Shown here: positions 34,721 through 40,935 of the stretch, one piece after another
Layout of the letters: every line of letters begins with the position of its first letter
How positions within the stretch are numbered: position 1 is the stretch's first letter
Assembly: GCF_002498065.1 (NCBI RefSeq)
Contig: NZ_DAFZ01000118.1
Coordinates: 8,146-53,732 of the forward strand
Direction: 5' to 3'
Source: Methanoculleus sp. UBA208
Lineage (GTDB): Archaea; Halobacteriota; Methanomicrobia; Methanomicrobiales; Methanoculleaceae
DNA length: 45,587 nucleotides
The notes under the pieces: model-generated
What the model saw: the letters and a program-made list of their open reading frames with translations, nothing else
Database searches by the model: none
Told to the model about the DNA's origin: nothing
Program-made: the position numbers and the translations under genes

Positions 34721-34924
34721 ATGACCCAGGTGAAAGAGGAGATCATCAGTGAACTGAACGACCTCCCGCCCCGGACGTACGGTGAGGTGCTCGATTTCAT
34801 CCGGTTCCTCAAGTTCCGGCGCCGGAAGGCCGCCCCGGACACCGCCCTCGCGAGCGAGCCTGTGCTCCGGAAGGACTGGCTCCGGCCCGAGGAGGAAGAG
34901 GCATGGAGCGCACGGGAACTGTGA
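34721..34924 (+). CDS. DUF2281-like antitoxin
   Basis: 67 residues, MTQVKEEIISELNDLPPRTY, then GEVLDFIRFLKFRRRK and an acidic tail. The pattern is that of small antitoxins paired with MazF/PemK or PIN toxins. GAGGTGA eight bases upstream sets the start. The following toxin gene is broken, so this antitoxin may be orphaned. Confidence 0.78.
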   Translation: MTQVKEEIISELNDLPPRTYGEVLDFIRFLKFRRRKAAPDTALASEPVLRKDWLRPEEEEAWSAREL

Positions 34925-34957
34925 ACAGTTCCCTGTCAGGCAAATTTCCAATTTGCC

Positions 34958-35335
34958 GTGATTTGTAAAGGGCGATGTTGTCGTTGTGCCGTTTCCCTTC
35001 TCGGACCTGTCGACGGTGAAGCGGCGACCGGCCCTTGTTGTTGCGGCACCCGGAGGAGACGATGTCATTCTTTGCCAGACGCGATGGTTCATCAGAACCT
35101 GAGCGGGAGCACCACAAGGTGCGACTTCACGAGCCAGCAGATCCGGGATCGCTACGCCGTCGGTATTACCGAACTTGACTTTACAGAGGGAACACTCCAC
35201 AAGCCGAGCAATATCCGGCCAAACCGGCTTTTTTCGGCCAGTGTCGACCTGATTCTTTATCGCGCCGGCCATCTCAACGACCAGACCGTCATGTCGGTTA
35301 TCGATGGGATCATCGAGATCCTGGAGGCAGAGTAA
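34958..35335 (+). pseudogene. MazF/PemK toxin broken by repeat unit and a 1-base shift
   Basis: The toxin sequence is clear in pieces. A GTG at 34958 starts it, but a run of three T at 34962-34964 puts the body in another frame: VKGDVVVVPFPFSDLSTVKR, then RPALVVAAPGGDDVILCQ. After VILCQ a 47-base repeat unit intervenes (35079-35125), then FTSQQIRDRYAVGITELDF and NIRPNRLFSASVDLILYRAG to the stop. Removing one T and the unit restores a MazF-like protein of about 110 residues. The two changes together restore the reading frame, so a spurious 125-codon ORF remains. Confidence 0.8.
35079..35125 (-). repeat. Single palindromic repeat unit inserted in mazF
   Basis: Read on the minus strand: GTCGCACC-TTGT-GGTGC, linker TCCCGCTCA, GGTTC-TGAT-GAACC, then ATCGCGT. 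This matches the hairpin-linker-hairpin layout and edges of the arrays. The left and right toxin segments join as VILCQ-FTSQ when it is removed, resembling the family's CQITSQ. A GCCAG direct repeat (35074-35078, 35133-35137) gives an alternative 59-base boundary, but then TSQ would be lost. Confidence 0.85.
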
Positions 35336-35528
35336 CTTCCTGTCCCAATGTTCTGCCGGGATCTCATCGTTTTTGCCTTCGCACCCCCGTCACGTTCAGC
35401 TCGCGCACGGCCCGCCTTTATCAATTCCTTCTTCTCCAGACTCATCCATGATACGCTCCCTCTTCACCGCGACAAGACCCTTTTTAGCGCTCCTGACGTC
35501 TTCGAGCTCACGTTCGTTCCCAGAATTA

Positions 35529-36007
35529 CGCCGGTCTCGACGCCGACGGGGTGCGGGAGGCCTTGCGGACGCTCTTCTGGCTCGCGGTCATCGACCTCCC
35601 GCTCATCTTCGTCGTCCTCCAGGTCATCGCCGGCCGGAACCTCGGCGGGCAGGTCACGTTCGTCACGACCCTCACCTGCATCTTCCTCGCCGGGACCGCA
35701 GTGCTCTACATCGCCGCCTTCACACCTAACGGTGCTCACGCTCCTGCCCGAAAGCGCTTCGCGTTTTCTCAAGCTCCGTTCCGCTGGAACGTCGCACCCT
35801 CCGGCCAGTCGCTCCTCGCCAAACGCGCCTCCCCCCGCCTCCCCCCGCCTCCTCGCCTACGCGGTCCCGGTGCTGATGTTCTTCCCGCTTGCATGGGAAC
35901 TCGTCGTCGACTTCCGGTTCGCCACTTTCGGTTGGGAGGGCTACCACTTCTGGATACCGGTGGTGCAGTACATCTGGTACATCCAGTACGCGATCTTTCC
36001 GCTCTAA
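35529..36007 (+). pseudogene. Second copy of gene B, truncated and frameshifted
   Basis: Homology to gene B begins abruptly near 35529 (GLDADGVREALRTLFWLAVIDL after AG) and runs to YIQYAIFPL at 36007. A hairpin cluster interrupts it at the same place as in gene B. After it, the 10-base CCTCCCCCCG is duplicated (near 35827-35846), which shifts the frame; the membrane segment LLAYAVPVLMFFPLAWE then continues in another frame. There is no start or promoter. Confidence 0.82.
35723..35800 (+). repeat. Palindromic repeat cluster inside second gene B copy
   Basis: Hairpins: CACC-TAAC-GGTG (35723-35734), GAAAGCG-CTT-CGCGTTTTC-like (about 35750-35768, one mismatch), GTTCC-GCT-GGAAC (35778-35790). Linkers: TCACGCTCC, TCAAGCTCC, then GTCGCACCC. 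Start and end sequences match the cluster in gene B, but the middle hairpins differ. Confidence 0.85.
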
Positions 36008-36308
36008 GGGCGGGGGTCCCGGCGGCTCCCTTCGTCATCATCAGGATGGACGAGAGATGTTTACGGTTCTGCATGCCCCGGGCGACAACGCGGCTCCTCC
36101 GCGATCCGTCGTCCCGGGGCGGCCTCTCTCTCCCGGAGAAGTCTCCTGTCGTCAGTGTGGTGGAACAGGCGATCTCCAGCACATGGACTCATATACTGAG
36201 ATGAGGCCGGTGCCATGCAAACAGAGAACCGTTCGCGATGGATTTCCCTGCTGGCTCAAGGATTCTGTTGATCAACGGAAACTATGAAGGGCCGGCATTC
36301 GCCCCGGA
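36008..36308. other. Spacer, no supported gene
   Basis: About 300 bases between the truncated gene B copy and the minus-strand MazF locus. The only sizeable ORF (from 35889 or 36058) starts inside the pseudogene and has no recognisable domain apart from an isolated CRQC. Nothing further is seen. Confidence 0.45.
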
Positions 36309-36638
36309 TTAGAGCCTGAACAGTTTGACGAGTTTTGCATTGACCTCTGCCCGGAGGTCGTCATCAAGTTCTCCAAGTTCGCCGACCATCAGGTCTTTCA
36401 AGACCGTTGCGATCTTATCCAGTCGGATCACCGAATCAACTTTAAGACCGCTCTTTGAGAAACCTGCGTGGGAGGTGGCCACCATAACCCCTGCCGGACC
36501 CGTTCCGGCATGGATCTTCGACGAGATGAAGGCAAGGACAACGTCGCGATCACCCTCATAGAGGACAAGTGCAGGGCGCAGCTTGGTTGCCGTGAGGTCG
36601 GTGAAAGGAAACGGTATCAGAACGATCTTCCCTTTCAT
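36309..36638 (-). CDS. mazF: MazF/PemK-type mRNA interferase
   Basis: 109 residues and intact: GKIVLIPFPFTDLTATKLRP, ALVLYEGDRDVVLAFISSKI, then a C-terminal LDKIATVLKDLMVGELGELD. This is the SH3-barrel layout of MazF toxins that cut mRNA at short motifs. It overlaps its antitoxin by four bases on the minus strand and is similar in type to the broken toxin at 34958. Confidence 0.87.
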   Translation of the reverse strand: MKGKIVLIPFPFTDLTATKLRPALVLYEGDRDVVLAFISSKIHAGTGPAGVMVATSHAGFSKSGLKVDSVIRLDKIATVLKDLMVGELGELDDDLRAEVNAKLVKLFRL

Positions 36639-36826
36639 CGGTACACAGCCCTGACATCCCTGATGGTATAGAGGTCGGGCTCCTCGGAGAGAAAGGCAGA
36701 GAGCGACCGCTCGGAGAGTTTCATTATCGCCATGCTCTCCCGCTCATCGAGGAGAAGATCGATCTTCTCAGTGAGCTCCCTGATGTTCTCCTTGATCTCC
36801 CTGACGTCTGCTTCGATGCCGGTCAT
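36635..36826 (-). CDS. Small coiled-coil antitoxin partner of MazF
   Basis: 63 residues, MTGIEADVREIKENIRELTE, then a coiled-coil (KIDLLLDERESMAIMKLSE) and a short tail (DLYTIRDVRAVYR). The ATG at 36826 has GAGG six bases upstream; an earlier GTG at 36838 overlaps that site. It precedes mazF on the minus strand and probably binds it. The family was not recognised with certainty. Confidence 0.72.
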   Translation of the reverse strand: MTGIEADVREIKENIRELTEKIDLLLDERESMAIMKLSERSLSAFLSEEPDLYTIRDVRAVYR

Positions 36827-37111
36827 GAGTATCCTCACAGGTATTATACAGGTGATCAGTGGGATATCCCATCAATCTTTGCGTCTGGAGATCGCCGATA
36901 CAATCCGCCCAATTCCAGACCCATTCCTCCTCATGAAGGTGCTACCTGGGGCTATCCGCGATCTCTGCCAGGGCAAAGGTGAGCACGGTCGCGGTGCCCA
37001 AAAGAATACACGGGATGTTGTTCTTTCCTTGTATGCCGCCCATCGGGAGCGACGAAGATGCTATAGAGGCTGATCGCAGAGCACTTCGCGAGCAGATCGG
37101 AGCAGGGCGTC
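36827..37111. other. Spacer with possible gene fragment
   Basis: No full gene. On the minus strand at about 36945-37046 a 33-codon frame contains the hydrophobic IPCILLGTATVLTFALAEIA and may be a fragment of a membrane protein. The right edge is where homology to gene A begins. Confidence 0.35.
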
Positions 37112-37316
37112 AGCCGGGGGCGCCGTCGCCTACCTCCTCTCCTGCATCGCCCAGTACGGCCCTTGCCTCCATGGGCCGGCGGGGTTTTCCGTCCCGGTGG
37201 GGGTGCCGCTCATCCTCGCTGTGGCGGGGTATATCGTGACGGTGGAGGATGACGATGAATCGGGATATGAGGGGGAAGAGGAAAATTACGAGGAAGAAGG
37301 GGTAGAGGAACAGTAA
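37112..37316 (+). pseudogene. 3' fragment of gene A (second copy)
   Basis: The frame AGGAVAYLLSCIAQYGP, then VPVGVPLILAVAGYIVTVED, and an acidic tail ending VEEQ matches the last 67 residues of gene A with substitutions. The 5' half and start are missing. Similarity continues about 110 bases past the stop (AATCATCC, GGAAAGCGCTCAAAATCACGG), so the copy is a segment duplication, not a reading-frame coincidence. Confidence 0.82.
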
Positions 37317-37875
37317 TCATCCTTTTTCTGATTGAATCTGTTTTTTTCGCCCTCGCTGTTTGCCCGTATTGGAAAGCGCTCAAAATCACGGCGTTGGCTC
37401 AGTCACACAGACCCGGGCAAGGTTTTCGAGGGAATATCGCGATTGGGGGAACGACGCTCCGCAGGAGCGGAGTTCGAGCACCGAAGGTGCGAGGTGGGGC
37501 CGACGGGGAGGGGGGAGCATCCCCCCTCCCCTGTCTCTCCAACTAGACTTTCGATGCTCAGGCTTGAGATGCTTGTACTCCTTGTGACCCCCACCCCGCC
37601 CGGCCTCCGGCCTCCTCCTCTGCGCCTCGCACCTAACGGTGCTCACGCTCACTACGTTCGCGCCTCGCACCTGCGGTGCTCGAACTCCGTTCCTGATGGA
37701 ACATCGTTCTTCGGTGCTCATGCTCCGCTCTTTCAGAGCATCGCACCCCACACCTAGGGGCGGGGGCAGTGCGTGACGATGCCCCCACGGTCCACTGTAC
37801 GGGGCCAGTCTAAATTCAAACCATTCACGCACCGCACTCATGTAGCAGTTACCTCTCACCCCGCCCCAAAAAAGG
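37317..37875 (+). repeat. Palindromic repeat array, copy 6, with flanks
   Basis: Hairpins include GCTCC-GCA-GGAGC (near 37456), GCACC-GAA-GGTGC (near 37484), a long G/C hairpin (GGGGGGAGCATCCCCCC, near 37507), GCACC-TAAC-GGTGC (37629-37642), GCACC-TGC-GGTGC (37667-37679), GTTCC-TGAT-GGAAC (37689-37702) and GCTCT-TTC-AGAGC (37727-37739). Linkers TCACGCTCA, TCGAACTCC, TCATGCTCC and ATCGCACCC match the other arrays. The orientation changes between the left part (reverse) and right part (forward). A GGGGCGGGGGCAGTGCG block follows at about 37756. No gene lies here. Confidence 0.85.
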
Positions 37876-38250
37876 TCAAACCACCCTATCAACCAAAACC
37901 CACGACTCTTTATCCTCAAACCTCCCCACGACCACGACCCGCGCCGCGCCCGGGACGACACGCGTCCCGGTCGCCCCGGCCCGGGTATCGAGCGTGAAGT
38001 TCTCGTCCCCCGGGCCCGTCCCGCCGATCCAGCACCGGATCTCCGTGACCCGGTCCATGTTCATCCCGCCGTGGTTCGTGAACGCGATCGCCTCCCCCGA
38101 CCGGGTCGCCGTCACCACGACGCGCTTCGGCTCTTCGGGCATCTGCGCCCTGAGGACCGTCGATGCCGTGATCGCCGCGAGGGCGACGACGATTGCTACC
38201 ATCAGGAGTACGCTCACCACCTCCGAGATCCCGCCGTCCGTATCCGCCAT
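37876..38250 (-). CDS. Type IV pilin-like secreted protein
   Basis: 124 residues. MADTDGGISEVVSVLLMVAI opens into a hydrophobic helix (VVALAAITASTVL) in the style of archaeal pilin N-termini, and a beta-rich head follows (RVVVTATRSGEAIAFTNHGG). The open frame runs on upstream but that part is not pilin-like. A T-rich GTTTTTTATGAG about 25-30 bases upstream on the minus strand could be the promoter. The gene is divergent from the zinc-ribbon gene. Confidence 0.8.
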   Translation of the reverse strand: MADTDGGISEVVSVLLMVAIVVALAAITASTVLRAQMPEEPKRVVVTATRSGEAIAFTNHGGMNMDRVTEIRCWIGGTGPGDENFTLDTRAGATGTRVVPGAARVVVVGRFEDKESWVLVDRVV

Positions 38251-38512
38251 AGAGGGGACTATCTCCGGCGTTCTCATAAAAAACTGCCTATATCGCGCCG
38301 GAAAGCACGGATCGTTTCCGTCCCGGGAGAACAGGGGGAAATGTTGTTGCCGGGAACGGGGCCGGGGGGGCGGAGTGTGCCGTCCGGGAGGGCATCGGGG
38401 GCTCCCGGCAGGGCGAACGGCCCGTAGTTCTCCGTTCCGGTTTGCGGCGCGGATTCGGTGCCGTGCCGCACGGTAAAATCGGAAAACATATCGTTGCCGT
38501 GACGAAACAGAC

Positions 38513-38963
38513 ATGTATCGTCAGGTGGTGGAATTGCCGAATTTCTGTCCGGAATGTGGAAACGAGCTGATTAGCAAAAACGCGGAGATCTGCCCCCGGT
38601 GCGGGGTAAGGCTGAAGACGAACCCCGAGAAGAGCCCCGTTATCGCGGCACTCTGCTCCATCATCTTCACGGGCCTCGGGCAGGTGTACAACGGATATAT
38701 CGGCCGGGGCTTCGTTATCCTTCTCGGGACCTTCATCGGCTCACTGCTCTTCGTCATCCCGGGCCTGCTTGTGGCAATCTACGGCATCTACGACGCATAT
38801 AAAACGGCAAAACGGATGAACGCAAGAGATCCCGTACCGGGCGACAAGCGTCCTCCACATGATCCTCTTCGTGGTCCTCTGGGTCTTCGGCGTCGCTGCG
38901 CTCTTCTTCCTGGCCGCAATCGTGGCCGCGCTCGCCTCCGGGGCGACCGGAGCGGTTTACTAA
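38513..38963 (+). pseudogene. Zinc-ribbon membrane protein with frameshift
   Basis: Starts MYRQVVELPNFCPECGNELI with a second CPRCG, a zinc ribbon, then PVIAALCSIIFTGLGQVYNG and FVILLGTFIGSLLFVIPGLL. This layout recalls TM2-type proteins. The frame shifts near 38824 (AA); deleting one A gives AEIPYRATSVLHMILFVVLWVFG, a further membrane segment and the stop at 38961-38963. The joined product has about 149 residues. Without the fix the frame runs into unrelated sequence to 39100. Confidence 0.72.
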
Positions 38964-39084
38964 CCGCGACCCTCACTTTTTTTACCGGCCTCCAGGCCGG
39001 AGGAATTCTTACCTCGCTCCTACGGAGAATATACAGGTGCAGGCTCCACGACCACTCTGCGGATGCTCTTTCGGCATGGCCATG
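38964..39084 (+). terminator. T-run after zinc-ribbon gene
   Basis: CTCACTTTTTTTACC at about 38968-38982, followed by a GGCCTCC-AGG-type inverted repeat (GGCCTCCAGGCC). Likely terminator. Confidence 0.45.
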
Positions 39085-39094
39085 CTTTTATATC
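39085..39094 (+). promoter_or_regulatory. TATA box of RelBE-type locus
   Basis: CTTTTATATC about 27 bases before the ATG at 39117, indicating a leaderless transcript for the antitoxin-toxin pair. Confidence 0.55.
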
Positions 39095-39116
39095 TCATAG
39101 ACTGCTATAACCTATT

Positions 39117-39356
39117 ATGGCAGAGGAGACGACTACGATTGAGATCGCCAGATCCGACCGGGACCGGCTGAACCGTCTGCGCCGCTATCCCAAAGAGCCG
39201 TACCGATCCATAATACGCCGGTTGCTGGAGCAGAGCGAGGATCGTGAACCGTTGAGTCCCGAGACGATTGCCGATATCCAGGCATCGCTGGATGAGATCC
39301 AGCGGGGCGAGTTCGTAACACATGAAGCGTTGAAGCGGGATCTGGGGATCGAGTGA
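39117..39356 (+). CDS. RelB-like antitoxin
   Basis: 79 residues, MAEETTTIEIARSDRDRLNR. A short strand then helices (YPKEPYRSIIRRLLEQSEDR), as in ribbon-helix-helix antitoxins, with an acidic tail (DIQASLDEIQRGEFVTHEAL). Such proteins bind their own promoter and the toxin. It overlaps the next gene by four bases (GTGA). Confidence 0.8.
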   Translation: MAEETTTIEIARSDRDRLNRLRRYPKEPYRSIIRRLLEQSEDREPLSPETIADIQASLDEIQRGEFVTHEALKRDLGIE

Positions 39357-39616
39357 AATATTCGCTCATCTACTCAAAAAGAGTCCAGTACAAATTAAAG
39401 CACCTTCCAAAGGAGGTTACCGCCCGGATTATCCAGGCGCTTGAACTGCTGGCAGAAGAAGAATACCCCCACCTGCAGGTGAAGCGTCTGACGAACTCAC
39501 CTCTGTTCTCCCTGCGAGTAGGGACGTACCGGGTCATCCTGGCATTTGAGCACCGCCAACTCGTCATCATGGCGGTCGACGTCGGCCATCGAAAGAACGC
39601 CTACAACAACCTGTGA
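39353..39616 (+). CDS. relE: RelE-family toxin
   Basis: 87 residues from a GTG start. RelE pattern: YSLIYSKRVQYKLKHLPKEV, AEEEYPHLQVKRLTNSPLFS, LRVGTYRVILAFEHRQLVIM and VGHRKNAYNNL, with the Arg/His/Tyr cluster at the end that RelE enzymes use on mRNA at the ribosome. It looks complete. Confidence 0.87.
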   Translation: MKYSLIYSKRVQYKLKHLPKEVTARIIQALELLAEEEYPHLQVKRLTNSPLFSLRVGTYRVILAFEHRQLVIMAVDVGHRKNAYNNL

Positions 39617-39754
39617 GATGCCACGTGAGCCTCCCCTTCCGGCGGAACTTACTGACAAACCGGTGCTGAGCGACCGCCCCGGCAACCCTTATCGTATTGC
39701 GCAACAGAATCTCCGCCAGCACCCTGCACCGGAGAACGCACGGAGGCCTTGAGC

Positions 39755-40542
39755 ATGAAGATTCTGGTTATCATGGGAAGCCCCCGGAAGGGCAACACCT
39801 ACCGGGCGGCGAAGAGGATCGAGGACGTGATGCGGTCCCTCGGCGACGTCGAGTTCGAATACCTCATGCTCAGGGACGTCAAACTTGAACCCTGCCGGGG
39901 GTGCCATGCGTGCTTCGAATGGGGCGAGGAGCGCTGTCCCGTCCGGGACGACGCCCCCGACGTCGAGGAGAAGATGCACGACGCCGACGGTGTGATCTTC
40001 GCCTCCCCGGTCTACGGCCTCGCCGTCACCGCTCTCATGAAGAACTTCATCGACCGGTTCTCCTACATCTTCCACCGCCCCGGTTCTTCGACAAGAAGGC
40101 CCTCCTCCTCGCCACCGCCGGCGCGGTGGGCGAGAAAGACGTCCTCGACTACCTCGAGGACGTCGCCGGCATATGGGGATTCGATGTCGTCTCCCGCGCC
40201 GGCCAGGTCACACCGCCGAGAATGCCGGAGCAGCAGGCGCGCGCAAACGACCGGGACCTCGAAAGGGCCGCACGGGAGTTCTTCCGGGCCCTGGCGGAAG
40301 GGCAGGAGCGGCAGCCGGGGCTCCGGAGCGTCATCATCTTCCACGGCCAGCGGGCGACGTTCGACGAGCTCGCCGACGACTTCCCGGCCGACCATGCCTA
40401 CTGGAAAGAACAGGGCTGGCTCGATCCGTCCGCCCGCTACTACACGAGCGTTCCGATAAACCCGCTCTACAACGCCGCAGGGAAAATCGTGGAATGGGTC
40501 GCCAGGCGGAGGCTCCGGCGGGACCTTGCCGCGATGCGCTGA
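39755..40542 (+). pseudogene. Flavodoxin-fold NAD(P)H oxidoreductase, frameshifted
   Basis: MKILVIMGSPRKGNTYRAAK with GGAGG eight bases upstream. Also CRGCHACF (two cysteines as in iron-sulfur flavoproteins) and ASPVYGLAVTALMKNFIDRF. At a run of four C (40078-40081) the frame shifts; one extra C gives FHRPRFFDKKALLLATAGAVG and the rest of the protein (GFDVVSRAGQVTPP, YYTSVPINPLYNAAGKIVEW) to 40542. About 262 residues when joined. It binds FMN by family; the role is unknown. Confidence 0.75.
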
Positions 40543-40935
40543 CCGGCCCGGCACCCGGCCGATGAGCAGCGGTTTCGCTCAAAAACCCGCGGCCGCACCG
40601 TTCCCCGGGAGAACATACGCGGCCAGCGGACTCCTCTTCTCCCGGCAGAGGACCGTCCGCGGAGTGCCTCTCAGGATCTCCCTGCGGCCGTACAGGCATA
40701 TAAGCGATCCCTGTTTTTATTATAAAATTTTGAGAATAAATCACCGTAAAAGATATATATTTATACCGCCATCCACCCATTCACCGGCTACCCTATGACC
40801 GGGTCTTAAATCGACATTCGCTATCCGCCTGCCGGATGCCCCGGTGAGCATCTGCGCTAGTCAGCCTGTTTGTGCTACCGGCAGGTATGCACCGGCAATC
40901 TCGCAGGCGGAGAGCGATCAACAAGGGGGGAAGAA
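40543..40935 (+). promoter_or_regulatory. Promoter and leader of the large surface protein gene
   Basis: About 390 bases with no gene. An AT-rich part at 40715-40765 holds TATA-like AAGATATATATTTATACC (about 40749-40766), which would give a leader of about 145 bases. AGGGGGG ten bases before the ATG is the probable ribosome-binding site. Nothing else is recognised. Confidence 0.5.

Noticed and set aside
35074..35137. GCCAG direct repeat as proven target-site duplication
   Set aside because: It can arise by chance from two Cys/Ser-Gln codon pairs; the family motif CQITSQ supports a different insert boundary.
35889..36287. 132-codon ORF as a zinc protein
   Set aside because: Only one CxxC pair; it begins inside a pseudogene in another frame.
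37112..37316. Independent small gene with acidic tail
   Set aside because: No start codon context; it aligns with the 3' half of gene A including the downstream flank, so it is a fragment.
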